From: Entoloma clypeatum
Lineage: Eukaryota > Basidiomycota > Agaricomycetes > Agaricales > Entolomataceae
Direction of reading: 5' to 3'
Assembly: GCA_963565915.1 (NCBI GenBank)
Contig: OY751491.1
Location: 3,968,001-4,032,000, forward strand
DNA length: 64,000 nt
The notes beneath the pieces were generated by a model. That model did not search any database, had not been told where the DNA came from, and saw only the letters and a program-made list of their open reading frames with translations. Position numbers and translations under genes: made by a program. This document shows positions 46,564 through 59,600 of the stretch, one piece after another. Position 1 is the first letter of the stretch. Each line of letters begins with the position of its first letter.

Positions 46564-46841
46564 TTCGCCAGCGGTTGCACAACGGAGTGAAGAACAATTA
46601 AATGTGATTACATAATTAAATGTATACATTTAGCTCGTTCCCACAAGGGTCCTGCTATACCGAAACACAAACGTCCATGACGTGATTGCATAAAGGAAGC
46701 AATGTACGCATAGGGGTGAAGAAAACAGGTCATCGTCCGACCCATGTAGTGCGATGCACATGGCAAGCGTTGTCAGTCACTATGGGACCGCCTTTTGAAG
46801 GGCCCGAAGGACCTGAGGTACCGACCCGGCGCAAATAAGCG

Positions 46842-47198
46842 TCATGCGGTACATAGAAAACCTATGCCGATCCCCCCTGTCCAATAGTCCTCACGTTGCA
46901 ACTCGCCAGCATATCTGCCAATCCGATTAGGCGCGACCCGAAGGATAGCGTGACGTGCGCGCTGCTTCTGAGTGCCAGGCAATAACTTGACGTCTAAAGA
47001 GGGAAGGGGATGGCGCCAGAGGCAATGAAAGCCACGAGGATGCTTATATACATACCACCGCCACACATGCCAGGGAATTCATTCTTTATGAGGTAGGTGC
47101 CAGCTCTGAAATATGGCGCCCAGCGCCATTCCGAAACAAAGAATCGGAACCTTTGAATGTCACACACAGTCAGAGAGGACCGAAACTTACGTCGCCAT
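46842..47198 (-). CDS. Small protein of unknown function, three exons
   Basis: Exons 47198-47191 (8 nt), 47150-47056 and 46993-46842. Both introns have canonical GT..AG ends and all phases fit, giving 84 residues with a stop at 46842. It begins MATFRFFVSEWRWAPYFRAG and continues TYLIKNEFPGMCGG, then a basic second half (QKQRARHAILRVAPNRIGRY) and a Gly/Ile end (WTGGIGIGFLCTA). I do not recognise it. The A-G-T-Y-L-I-K-N string resembles the first strand of small fungal trefoils, but the rest does not follow that pattern, so it may be a truncated relative. The phase agreement across three exons supports a real gene. Confidence 0.42.
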
Positions 47199-48101
47199 GG
47201 TGACCCCATACATTCATTCAGCAGAATTTAAGGAGGTTTGATTTCTCTACCTTTCCCGTATGCTTGGACATCGGCGAGGGGGTTGTAGGTTGTATATATT
47301 GTTCCACGAATAGCCCTCGGATTTTTGCGAGTCCAAACGCCATGAGGTCCTGTGCCGAACTGAACTGCATGCGGTGTTCATAATTTGCCGTGATATTTAG
47401 TCGCAACTGTCAACGGGGTCTAATTGAGCCCACCCCATCTGGCACGGTTTCCACCTGTCAACTTCCAGCGTCTCAGGGAGTAGGACCAAACGTACTTACA
47501 TGGATTATGTATATGGCACGCTTACGGCCCCGGATTGGTCGCATACTTGGGCGTCTCTGTTCTGCCACCTCACCGGAGGGAAACGCTCCCAAGACCTTGC
47601 CGAGATGTTTGCTGAAAGAATCCTACGACCATAAGGAACTTTGTTGTGATTGTGCCCAACATTTGGATGCCTGTGCGGGCTAAAGCAGAGCAGGCTTGGC
47701 AAGAGCTGGAGTTCCGTGACAACCGCCTGAACTACGCCACGCTAGAGCTGAGTATCGTAAGTATGCGGCGAACAACCCGAAAAAAGCCGAAGATAAGCTC
47801 TACTTACCTTGACATCTACCTTGGACCTCCAGTGATGATCTTTCTGCCGACCGTTGATTACCTCAAATTTTTAGTCCAGGACGTAGGATGTAGACTGGAC
47901 CTGCGGCGTCAATAACATTCTGATCGATAGGTCATATGTACAACGATTATGGCGGGCAAATCACAGAAAATAAAAAACAATAACTGAATTATATAAGTTG
48001 GAGTTCATAGATTGATTCCCACAAGGGTCCTTCCAAACCGGACCGTGCTCCACCCATTTTGACCAAGGACGACTCCACTTCTTTACAATCGAACCACCAC
48101 C
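47199..48101. other. No gene recognised
   Basis: Plus-strand frames at 47390-47683 and 47646-47915 show no motif. Possibly an undetected fragment, otherwise the upstream region of hexokinase. Confidence 0.4.
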
Positions 48102-50497
48102 ATGGTTCTCTCCAGACGAGGCAGCGGCAGCGTCACCCTCCCCACGGGACAGACCCTCGCCGTCCATACCAGAACACAAGATGAAGATGAGCTCCCCCAC
48201 GCAACCAAAAAGTAAACCTACTCACATCGAACAATCCCCCCCTTTTGCTCACCACGTCCATCGATCTGATCTGCAGGACAATGGCGGACCACCTGCGGAA
48301 GTACGAAACTGTGTGAGTCGCGTCGCAGCCTGCGGAACCCCGATCCCGCTCGGTTCGCACAGTACTGACCAAGCACGGCGGGGCGTACGTACTCGTGTAG
48401 GTTCACGCTGACGCCGCAGAGGATGCGCATGATCGTCGAGGCGTTCAAAGATTCGCTCGAGCTGGGTCTGGAGAAACCGGGTCAAGTCGTGGTACGTTGT
48501 GCACTATCCATACACCTGCTCCCGCGATCGCCGTCCTGGCTCGATCTCCTCTCGAATGGGACAGATGTGACAGAGAAACACATATCTGACGTTCATTATA
48601 TATTCGCAGCCCATGATCCCGACATTCGTCTTTGGGTTCCCCACAGGGGAGGAAAAGGGGGATTACCTCGCCCTTGACCTCGGTCCGTTTCTCCTCTCCG
48701 TCCCCCAAGGGTCCACAATGTCGACAACTCACTCACTGTTGTGAAAGGCGGTACTAACCTCCGTGTGTGCCTCGTCTCCGTCCAAGGCGATGGAAAATTC
48801 GAAATCACGCAGTCCAAATACCGCCTCACAGAAGAACAGAAGCACGAGGACGGCCAGCTGCTCTTTGACTTTTGCGCCGAGTCTTTGAAGACGTTCATCG
48901 ACACTAATTTTGTCGACCTGTCGGAGGAGGGCGGGGGCGTGTCAACGTTGAAGGAGGGCGAGGTTCTGCCTCTGGGGTTCACCGTGCGTAGCTTTCGTGG
49001 TCTTCGTTTCTTCAAACTCCCCCATCCGGTTTTTATGTGTGCTGATTGGAAGTGGTGATCCTGTATATATAGTTCTCGTATCCGTGCTCGTAAGCATTCC
49101 AGAGAGTCTTCCATATGTACACTTCTTTGACCTGTTGTTTATCACAGACAAGACAGGATCGACCACGGCGAGCTCATTCGCTGGACAAAGGGTTTCGGTG
49201 CAGCCAATACCGAAGGGCGCGACGTCGCGGAGATGTTCCGTCAATCCATCAAGAAATACGTGTGTCCCCCCTTCTCTCCTTTAAATTCCCAACCTGCCCT
49301 CATCTTTTAATAGAACCTCCCCGTCGAGCTCACCGCCCTCATCAACGACACCACCGGAACTCTCATCGCCTCGCACTACGTCAACCCCAAGACCAAGATC
49401 GCCGTCATTTTTGGCACGGGCTGCAACGCGGCGTATATGGAGCACGTCAAGGACATACCCAAGCTCAAAGACCATGGAATCCCCGGCGCCGCGGATATGG
49501 CGATCAACTGCGAGTGGGGCGCGTTTGATTCGTTTGAACACGAGCATCTCCCGAGGTCAAAGTATGATGTGATTGTAGACGAGACGTCGAATAAGCCTGG
49601 GGAGCAGGCGTTTGAGGTTTGTCTCTCTTTTCTTGCCTCTGGTGTTGTTTTTGGTTCGGCTCAAGGCTCTGGGATGTGAAGAAATTGATTTCGGGGAGGT
49701 ACCTAGGGGAGATCCTCCGTCTCGTGATATGCGAGCTCATCGACGAGGGTGTGCTCTTCCTCGGACAAAACACTTACAAGCTCGAAGTGCCGTACTCGCT
49801 TGATACAGCGTTCTTATCGCTCATGGAGAGGTAACACGTCTTTCTTCTTCTCCCCCCGTTCCCTCCTTCCGCCATTTACGGTAGCTGATCACTTCACTTT
49901 ACACAGCGACCCGACAGATGAGCTCCTGATGATCATCGGTATCTTCACCCATTTCTTTGCGGTCGAGACGACCCTCGCCGAGCGGCAGTTCTTCCGCGCG
50001 CTGGCGAAGCTCATCGGGCGGCGCGCGGCGAGGCTCAGCGCCTGTGGGATTGCGGCGATCGCGAGCAGGATGGGATACGTCGAGGAAGGATGTACGGTTG
50101 GTGCTGATGGGAGTCTGTACAATGTGCGTGTTCTTCCTTGGAGTTGGGAAGCTTTTTTTTTTCTGGGATTGACGATGACCGGGTTTTTTTTTTGGCTTTG
50201 ATTTTAGAAATACCCAGGATTTGCGGACCGAGTGCATGAAGGGTTGGTAGATATCTTTGGGGAGAAGGGGCGGTGAGTACTTGTGTCTTTCTACGTCGAG
50301 CCTTTTGAGCTCATGATTTTCGAATATGCAAAGTAACATCGTCACGCACCACGCAGAAGATGGTAGCGGTGTTGGCAGTGCTATCATCGCTGGTATGCAA
50401 TCTTTTCTTTCTATTTTCTGTTGCTTTGGATAACTTTGTACTCCTCTCAGCGATGACGAAGACTAGAAAAGACGCTGGATTATATGTGAATTATTGA
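48102..50497 (+). CDS. HXK1: Hexokinase
   Basis: About ten exons from the ATG at 48102 to TGA at 50495-50497. Phosphorylates glucose and other hexoses with ATP at the entry of glycolysis. After a variable N-terminus, the second exon gives MADHLRKYE and the next TPQRMRMIVEAFKDSLELGL. Then come PMIPTFVFGFPTGEEKGDYLALDL and GGTNLRVCLV (phosphate-1 loop), LGFTFSYPCSQ, LIRWTKGFGA, LINDTTGTLIASHY (catalytic Asp), VIFGTGCNAAYME (phosphate-2 loop), INCEWGAFD, and GSGVGSAIIAAM (adenosine-binding region) at the end. All sugar- and ATP-binding motifs are present, so it should be active. Which agaric isoform (hexokinase or glucokinase type) cannot be decided here. Confidence 0.95.
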
Positions 50498-52180
50498 GCT
50501 GTCACTTTTTTTTTGTTTTTGCCTTTTTCCTTTCCTTGTCGAATAGAATATAAGTTGTACACATGTCTTACCTACCTCTCCTTATACTTTTTGTTTGTGA
50601 AGTACGAACAACTCCTCCATTCTGTTTTCGTTTGCATGTATATAGAAACTATCGGGAATTTGTATTAGATGCTGTGCCACGCGCTGGTTTCGAAACTCAA
50701 CCCAGCTGGGGGATGGGATCAGCTCTATTGCGTGTTACCCCTGGAAAAAACCCGAGGGAAGTGTTACCCTTTTTCTCATTTTGCATTGCGGCCGTGTATG
50801 TACAAAGAGACGACGAGCTGCGAGGGCAGACGGTCAGCCACGGGTTGACAGATCGAGGTTTCTCCACCGACCTTGGCTATAGCTACACACCGACTAATAT
50901 TAAGAACGATATGATCACGTGAATGACCAAATTCATCTACTCAGATTTGCTAATTTGTCGCCATTAACGGCCCTCTCGTTTAACGTGCTATTCCCCCCCA
51001 TGGCCTTCTCTTTGCCATTTGATGGTAAACGTTAATCTTTGCTCTCGGCCGTTCGACCCCCCACTGGCATAATCGTTCAACCCGCCATCCCCGCATCCCG
51101 AGCTGCTGACCCGACTATAAGCGACACCGAACCACCTCACTGAGCCATGTCAGCATATTACTCATGATTCAGTGAAACCCGACCGACGTCTTATCCCTAG
51201 TGCTCCCTCCACTGCAATCCGCACATCACACATGCGTCAGCCGCCCCCTCTTCTTCGCGGGGGCGTGCAGAACGGAAGGAAGCTTGACACAGCGCTCATC
51301 AACGCCACCCCCCAGCTCAGACGCAAACATATGCGCAGTACCAGGCGGCTTCTCTGCCGAGGTCGCTCAGACGTACGCATCATATAGTAGTAGAACTTCT
51401 CCTCCTGAAGGTGGGGGACCGAGAGGAAGGAGCGTTGGTTTGGAACGAGAGGGACACGTTGAAGTGGACGGTTGGTGAGGGGGGAGCACCTGGGGTTGAG
51501 TCATGCTTTACGGTCTTGTCCTCTGGCGACGATCTTTCTCTTTCGAAGATCTGCCGAGAGTCATGCTATCTCTCTCGGACGTGGGAATCAGACAATCTTG
51601 CGGGTTTCCGATCCTTCATGAAGGGACCCCCTCTCCGTGTTGTCTTCGACCCGATTGATCCAACCCGTCAAGCACCGCATTCGGCACTGGGATACATGAA
51701 AATGCCATTCCCACCTCTTATATCCCAGGCCAAGACGTTTGAGGCTATGTATCGTGAAGAATGTCGTTGATGCCGAGAGGTGCCCAGCAAAGGGTTGATA
51801 ACCATCCGATTTTTTTTTCCATGCTGGCTGCATTGGTGCAGAACGTCAAGAAAACCACAACTTGTCGACTCTCATCTCCAGCAGCCACTAACGACTCAAA
51901 GCCCCTCAGTGACTGGCAACCCCCACTCATCCGATTTCGATTCTTATCTATCTTGCTTCATTCCTCCTTGCGTCAAAATCGCCTTGGCGCACTCCCAAGA
52001 CTCCCTTTCATCTCGCATATCTGGCTGTGTGGTCCAACCCCGCGTATATGATTTCTCATCGAGGAATGCCAAGACTCCGTCCCAGGCGCCTCACGTCAGA
52101 CAAAGTTTGAAAACTGGCATTCGACCTCGAGGCGCTGGGGTTTATAACATTTTCCGAACATTCCACTCCCCTCCATCTTT
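50498..52180. other. Intergenic, upstream of nitrate transporter
   Basis: No convincing gene. A plus-strand frame at 51411-51770 is open for 119 codons but shows no motif. The last few hundred bases should contain the transporter promoter. Confidence 0.45.
51943..51949 (-). promoter_or_regulatory. Candidate GATA-factor (AreA/NIT2) site
   Basis: CTTATCT on the plus strand is AGATAAG on the minus strand, matching the HGATAR consensus of nitrogen-regulatory GATA factors. It lies about 270 bp upstream of the transporter ATG. A single short match, so weak by itself. Confidence 0.3.
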
Positions 52181-52205
52181 CCCCCCCCCCCCCCCCCCCC
52201 CCCCC
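52181..52205 (+). repeat. 25-bp poly-C homopolymer
   Basis: An uninterrupted run of C just 15 bp before the first nitrate-transporter ATG. Position of a likely sequencing or assembly break. Confidence 0.95.
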
Positions 52206-52220
52206 ATTACAAAGTATCAA

Positions 52221-54250
52221 ATGGCTAGCGACCGAGGTGGCTCAGCAGTTTTCGCCGTTCACGTCGAGGACAATCCTCATCAGCCCCCTCCGTTTGCTTG
52301 GTCCCAACTTTGGAAACCTGCCATCGTCAATCCAGTCAATCTCAAGAGTTATACGATCCCCATCTTCAACCTCGCCGACCCGTATGCACAGGCTTTCCAT
52401 CTCAGCTGGCGTCAGTGCCTCTGCTTCTTCCCGAGTCCCCCATCCATAGCTCACAGGTTTTTCTTTTTATGCGTTCAGTTGGATTCTTCGTTGCGTTCCT
52501 TTCGTGGTTTGCTTTCCCGCCTTTGATGTCCGAAGCGATCAAGAATGATCTGAGGTTGACGGACGCGGAAGTGGACAACTCTGGAATCATCGCTGTCACT
52601 GCCACCTTCCTCGTTCGTATCGTCGTCGGGCCATTGGTCGATCGTTACGGCCCCCGAACCGTGATGGCCGGGATCTTGATCCTCGGGGCCATCCCTTCCG
52701 GGCTTGCGGGGACAGCCCATAATGCGGCGACGTTGTACGCTCTTCGGTTTTTCATTGGAATTCTTGGTGCGACTTTCGTTCCCTGTCAAGCCTGGACATC
52801 GGCCTTCTTCGACAAGAGTTGTGTCGGCACAGCGAACGCTTTGGTTGGTGGATGGGGTGGGTTGCTAGCTTATTATCACCCACGTTCTTAATCTCAATAG
52901 TCTACAGGTGACATGGGGTTAGTCCGAAATTTGTTTCATTTTAAATCGATGATTTAACACCGGTTTTTCCAGAGGTGGAGCTACCTTCGCCATCATGGTA
53001 TCACTGTACGAAGCACTCACCTCTCGAGGATTGTCACCACACGTGGCTTGGAGGGCCTCGTTTGCGATCGTTCCGTCAGTTCTTCTCCGTTGTTGGCCCT
53101 TTATCCCCGAAGTTGATCCACGATCTCCAGCGCCCCTGTCCTCATTCTCGTCGCTGTCCTGACCCTCGTCGTTGGAAAAGATCACCCAGCTGGAAAGTGG
53201 TCCGAACGCCACAACCTGCCGGCCACTGCACCTGCTGCCATACAAGGCCATCAAGTTCGCCACGACGGTGCCAGCGAAAAGCCACACGATCATGTTGAAA
53301 TCGGCTACGCTGACAAGGACGTGGAAGTGACGGTGCAGGTAGTCGATGAACGCGATACAGATAAGGCTGTGGTGCCGTCTACCACGACTTTGGTTGACGT
53401 GGCGGTCAACGAGCCACTCACTCTGAAGACTGCTTTCGATATCCTAATCTCTCCCCTGACATGGCTACCTTCGCTTGCTTATTTTTCCACTTTTGGTGTG
53501 GAGCTCTTGGTCAACGCGAAGCTGGCCGATGTTCTGCTCGGCCTTTTCAGGGACGAGATCGATGGATTCGATCAGACGACCCGCGGGATATTACACGTCC
53601 ATCTTGTCCGTAGGCTTTCTGCTCTGCTTTCTTTTTGACCCTATCTCAAATTCAACGAACGAATCCTGATTGTGTTATTTAGGGGATTTTTGAATCTGTT
53701 TACCCGTCCGTTCGGCGGATATATTGGTGATGTCGTCTATAGGAGGTGGGGCACCAAGGGCAAGAAGTACTGGATGCTTCTTTGCGGATTGATCATGTCG
53801 GCGGCGACTCTTGCGGGAGGATTTTACCTTGCTCGGGAGAGTAGATCGCCTAGGGTCGCTGATTGTAAGCCGTCCGTTCGATTTTTTTCTTTTGGTCTTG
53901 TTTCTCTAATTCTCCATACCTAGTGCCTACGTTGATGGGCGTGTTCTCCGTCGCGCTCATTTTCTCGGAAATGGGGAACGGTGCAACCTACGCACTCGTC
54001 CCTCACTGCAACCCGAACAACAACGTGAGTTGAACAACACGGCCCTTTATTGGCTCTCCTGATCCACTTTTTCCTTTGAATGTAGGGAGTGATGTCCGGC
54101 TTTGTTGGGGCATTTGGTAGCTTGGGCGGTATCATCTTTACTCTCATCTTCCGGTTCGAAACTGCACGGGGTAAAGGGTTCTGGATTGTCGGTGTGATGT
54201 GCATTGTCTTCAACATTCTGTTGATCCCCATCTCGGTGCCTAATAAATAA
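52221..54250 (+). CDS. nrt2: Nitrate transporter (NNP/NRT2 family), copy 1 with 1-bp frameshift
   Basis: Exons include 52221-52410, 52479-52856, a 10-nt micro-exon 52908-52917, a fourth starting at 52973, and further exons to the stop at 54250. Identical to the copy at 56659-58687 except for an extra C at about 53580 (ACGACCCGCGG against ACGACCGCGG). The extra base shifts the frame after FDQTT and leads to an early stop near 53638. Because this copy reaches an assembly gap and the other copy is intact, the extra base is more likely a consensus error than a mutation. See the intact copy for domains. Confidence 0.85.
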
Positions 54251-54755
54251 TGCCTACCTACTACATAGATTTGACCGCTGGGATATTGACTCGTAGATTT
54301 CTGTCCATGTAGTTTTATTATGACGCAAGTATGTAGGATGATCTTCAGCACGGCCGAATTCGACAATCGCCGCGTAATTTGAATGGCGGATGTATCTTCG
54401 TCACTTTGCTGCCAGAATCCGACATGCGGCGTTGCCACGTGGACGAAATGAAAGTTCGAACTCAACTTGAACCATACATCGACCCCGGTACTTGATATGC
54501 TGGCGTGAAAACATTCTCCTTTTAGGCGATGATACTGTTCATCTCCATGTACGTCCGCCGTTTAAGTTCAACCCGGATCAACAGACTCGGAGTATGCCCC
54601 CTCTCCCAAACTATAGCACGACCTCTCAATTCCAGCCGACTGTGAAACCAGAATACGCTCCTGTCAAGGGTGAAACCTCGGCGATTGTATGAGGAGAACT
54701 GAGACAAGATGAGATGCCATAGATGATAGTACAGTGACCCTACTATTGCCCAACC

Positions 54756-56446
54756 ATGTCCTCGACCATTCTTCCTGCCGAAATATGGGAACGCATCAGC
54801 ATCTTCCTTCCTCGCCGGCAATGCTGCCAGCTCTACAGCCTCAACTACACATTGCTGAACCTGGCTCTCAATGAACGTTACAACGAAGTCTGGGTTTCTC
54901 TCACCTGGGGTGGGTTCAATGGCCCTCTGCGGCTCCTCGACCGTCTGAGGTATTCCTCGCCGTACTATTTGACCTTACCCTAGCCTGCACACCTGACATT
55001 TCATATAGACATCCACACACGGCTTCCCGTGTGCGGCACCTCAACCTGTTCCCTGGTTATCTTGAGGATGTTTATGTTCCACTGGCAGAACACATCGAGC
55101 TCATGGAACACACCATCCGGGGCTTCACAAACATTTCCTCACTCACCATACATGGTGGATCCTACTCTGAGCTATGGCCGGAAGAAGCAGCCCTTCTCAA
55201 ACCAAAACCCAGCGCCCTTCCCCAATTTCTCCCAAAGATCTTGCCTGCCTTTGCTTCAACTCTACGTACTCTATCAGTCTGTGGCAATAGCAATCTGGGT
55301 GATGTTTTAGCCCCCCTCTCCAGCCTTTCATCCAACTACCCTTCCCTCAGGCTTGAGAACATATCCATCTACTTCAGCTTTCTGTCATCTGAACTTGACG
55401 AGTCAAACAGTGATCTCCGCCCCACTCCTGACCCCTCTGACTTCAATGCAGCCTGCATCTTCCTCCAGTCTCCCATCATCTCCCTCCATATGCGCACCCT
55501 ATTCATCAGCCTCTATCACTGGGGCCAGGCTGCTGCATGCAAAAAAGGTTTTTTTGATCTCCTCCCATCCTGTCCAAATCTTGAATCCTTCACTTTCCAG
55601 ATGGGACACTGCTATGGCAACATGGCTGACTCAAATCCCACTGTGTTGTTCCTTGTGAAGAATGCAGAGACACTCAGGCAGGTGCGCATCCCTGCCCCAA
55701 TGGTTCAGGTTCACCTGGGGACAGAGTTTGAGGTACCGAGACTGGTCAATCTAGAGGAGCTCATGCTGCGTCCTGCATTCATACAGGATAAGAATCACAT
55801 TCCGACTTTTATTGCTACCAATCTGAATCTGTTTCTTGTCACTGCACTTGCATATGTCAGGGCATCATGGGACAGACTGACATCACTTTCATTGTTACAT
55901 GCATTTTTCTCTGTTGATGAAGTGGAGAGGGTGCTGGATCTGTTTTCGCACCATGGAACAGAAAACAGGCAGAGGGAACTGGAGATATGGGTGTATGATT
56001 TAGTGGCTTCACTGTGGGATCTGCTATATGATAAGGCTCCAGCCTTGGAGAGGCTGAGGGTGGATTTTATAACTTGTGGGATGGAGAGGGAGTGGAAGCA
56101 TGCTAGAGAGCTTGGGCCTGTGGTTTATCCAAGGGATGTCTTTGATCAGATAAGATTGAATCAACCTTGTTTGGACTCTTTGAATTGAACATCAATTGAT
56201 ACATTTTTTCTTTGACAGGCATTTAAAGGATTCTTGAGGGATATGAGAACCCGCTTCTATCCTAACTCTCGGTTGGAATATCTTGAGATGAATCAAGGGT
56301 GGTATGATCAGATAATGGAGGTCTTGGAGGGCATTGAGAGATGCTTTCCTGGTTTGCAGAATACATTTACAAGGGTTTTGAATCCAGAAAGGAATCAAGA
56401 TCCAGATGTTTGGATGTGGGATGAAGATAAGGAAGTATGGTTCAGG
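54756..56446 (+). CDS. F-box/LRR-type protein, copy 1, cut by assembly gap
   Basis: Exons 54756-54949 and from 55009. Same sequence as the complete gene at 59193-60913, but the 3' end is lost in the run of N from 56447, within the last exon. MSSTILPAEIWERISIFLP is the F-box start. Not a separate gene if the block is a contig overlap. Confidence 0.8.
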
Positions 56447-56646
56447 NNNNNNNNNNNNNNNNNNNNNNNNNNNNNNNNNNNNNNNNNNNNNNNNNNNNNN
56501 NNNNNNNNNNNNNNNNNNNNNNNNNNNNNNNNNNNNNNNNNNNNNNNNNNNNNNNNNNNNNNNNNNNNNNNNNNNNNNNNNNNNNNNNNNNNNNNNNNNN
56601 NNNNNNNNNNNNNNNNNNNNNNNNNNNNNNNNNNNNNNNNNNNNNN
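56447..56646. other. Assembly gap (200 N)
   Basis: Exactly 200 N, a placeholder length typical of scaffolding, between the two copies of the 4.24-kb block. Confidence 0.99.
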
Positions 56647-59600
56647 ACAAAGTATCAAATGGCTAGCGACCGAGGTGGCTCAGCAGTTTTCGCCGTTCAC
56701 GTCGAGGACAATCCTCATCAGCCCCCTCCGTTTGCTTGGTCCCAACTTTGGAAACCTGCCATCGTCAATCCAGTCAATCTCAAGAGTTATACGATCCCCA
56801 TCTTCAACCTCGCCGACCCGTATGCACAGGCTTTCCATCTCAGCTGGCGTCAGTGCCTCTGCTTCTTCCCGAGTCCCCCATCCATAGCTCACAGGTTTTT
56901 CTTTTTATGCGTTCAGTTGGATTCTTCGTTGCGTTCCTTTCGTGGTTTGCTTTCCCGCCTTTGATGTCCGAAGCGATCAAGAATGATCTGAGGTTGACGG
57001 ACGCGGAAGTGGACAACTCTGGAATCATCGCTGTCACTGCCACCTTCCTCGTTCGTATCGTCGTCGGGCCATTGGTCGATCGTTACGGCCCCCGAACCGT
57101 GATGGCCGGGATCTTGATCCTCGGGGCCATCCCTTCCGGGCTTGCGGGGACAGCCCATAATGCGGCGACGTTGTACGCTCTTCGGTTTTTCATTGGAATT
57201 CTTGGTGCGACTTTCGTTCCCTGTCAAGCCTGGACATCGGCCTTCTTCGACAAGAGTTGTGTCGGCACAGCGAACGCTTTGGTTGGTGGATGGGGTGGGT
57301 TGCTAGCTTATTATCACCCACGTTCTTAATCTCAATAGTCTACAGGTGACATGGGGTTAGTCCGAAATTTGTTTCATTTTAAATCGATGATTTAACACCG
57401 GTTTTTCCAGAGGTGGAGCTACCTTCGCCATCATGGTATCACTGTACGAAGCACTCACCTCTCGAGGATTGTCACCACACGTGGCTTGGAGGGCCTCGTT
57501 TGCGATCGTTCCGTCAGTTCTTCTCCGTTGTTGGCCCTTTATCCCCGAAGTTGATCCACGATCTCCAGCGCCCCTGTCCTCATTCTCGTCGCTGTCCTGA
57601 CCCTCGTCGTTGGAAAAGATCACCCAGCTGGAAAGTGGTCCGAACGCCACAACCTGCCGGCCACTGCACCTGCTGCCATACAAGGCCATCAAGTTCGCCA
57701 CGACGGTGCCAGCGAAAAGCCACACGATCATGTTGAAATCGGCTACGCTGACAAGGACGTGGAAGTGACGGTGCAGGTAGTCGATGAACGCGATACAGAT
57801 AAGGCTGTGGTGCCGTCTACCACGACTTTGGTTGACGTGGCGGTCAACGAGCCACTCACTCTGAAGACTGCTTTCGATATCCTAATCTCTCCCCTGACAT
57901 GGCTACCTTCGCTTGCTTATTTTTCCACTTTTGGTGTGGAGCTCTTGGTCAACGCGAAGCTGGCCGATGTTCTGCTCGGCCTTTTCAGGGACGAGATCGA
58001 TGGATTCGATCAGACGACCGCGGGATATTACACGTCCATCTTGTCCGTAGGCTTTCTGCTCTGCTTTCTTTTTGACCCTATCTCAAATTCAACGAACGAA
58101 TCCTGATTGTGTTATTTAGGGGATTTTTGAATCTGTTTACCCGTCCGTTCGGCGGATATATTGGTGATGTCGTCTATAGGAGGTGGGGCACCAAGGGCAA
58201 GAAGTACTGGATGCTTCTTTGCGGATTGATCATGTCGGCGGCGACTCTTGCGGGAGGATTTTACCTTGCTCGGGAGAGTAGATCGCCTAGGGTCGCTGAT
58301 TGTAAGCCGTCCGTTCGATTTTTTTCTTTTGGTCTTGTTTCTCTAATTCTCCATACCTAGTGCCTACGTTGATGGGCGTGTTCTCCGTCGCGCTCATTTT
58401 CTCGGAAATGGGGAACGGTGCAACCTACGCACTCGTCCCTCACTGCAACCCGAACAACAACGTGAGTTGAACAACACGGCCCTTTATTGGCTCTCCTGAT
58501 CCACTTTTTCCTTTGAATGTAGGGAGTGATGTCCGGCTTTGTTGGGGCATTTGGTAGCTTGGGCGGTATCATCTTTACTCTCATCTTCCGGTTCGAAACT
58601 GCACGGGGTAAAGGGTTCTGGATTGTCGGTGTGATGTGCATTGTCTTCAACATTCTGTTGATCCCCATCTCGGTGCCTAATAAATAATGCCTACCTACTA
58701 CATAGATTTGACCGCTGGGATATTGACTCGTAGATTTCTGTCCATGTAGTTTTATTATGACGCAAGTATGTAGGATGATCTTCAGCACGGCCGAATTCGA
58801 CAATCGCCGCGTAATTTGAATGGCGGATGTATCTTCGTCACTTTGCTGCCAGAATCCGACATGCGGCGTTGCCACGTGGACGAAATGAAAGTTCGAACTC
58901 AACTTGAACCATACATCGACCCCGGTACTTGATATGCTGGCGTGAAAACATTCTCCTTTTAGGCGATGATACTGTTCATCTCCATGTACGTCCGCCGTTT
59001 AAGTTCAACCCGGATCAACAGACTCGGAGTATGCCCCCTCTCCCAAACTATAGCACGACCTCTCAATTCCAGCCGACTGTGAAACCAGAATACGCTCCTG
59101 TCAAGGGTGAAACCTCGGCGATTGTATGAGGAGAACTGAGACAAGATGAGATGCCATAGATGATAGTACAGTGACCCTACTATTGCCCAACCATGTCCTC
59201 GACCATTCTTCCTGCCGAAATATGGGAACGCATCAGCATCTTCCTTCCTCGCCGGCAATGCTGCCAGCTCTACAGCCTCAACTACACATTGCTGAACCTG
59301 GCTCTCAATGAACGTTACAACGAAGTCTGGGTTTCTCTCACCTGGGGTGGGTTCAATGGCCCTCTGCGGCTCCTCGACCGTCTGAGGTATTCCTCGCCGT
59401 ACTATTTGACCTTACCCTAGCCTGCACACCTGACATTTCATATAGACATCCACACACGGCTTCCCGTGTGCGGCACCTCAACCTGTTCCCTGGTTATCTT
59501 GAGGATGTTTATGTTCCACTGGCAGAACACATCGAGCTCATGGAACACACCATCCGGGGCTTCACAAACATTTCCTCACTCACCATACATGGTGGATCCT

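Larger units (their letters stand above)
52209..56446. repeat. Duplicated block, copy 1 (ends at assembly gap)
   Basis: 4238 bp that reappear at 56647-60883 with the same gene order. Offset is 4438 bp at the start and 4437 bp at the end because this copy has one extra C near 53580. I saw no other difference in the parts compared. It ends where the run of N begins. Confidence 0.95.

Noticed and set aside
53920..54465. Minus-strand 181-codon gene
   Set aside because: Antisense to the transporter's last exons, with no motif; repeated identically in copy 2 only because the block is repeated.
54492..54692. Short plus-strand gene between transporter and F-box gene
   Set aside because: No homology and no conserved features; most likely 3'/5' untranslated sequence.
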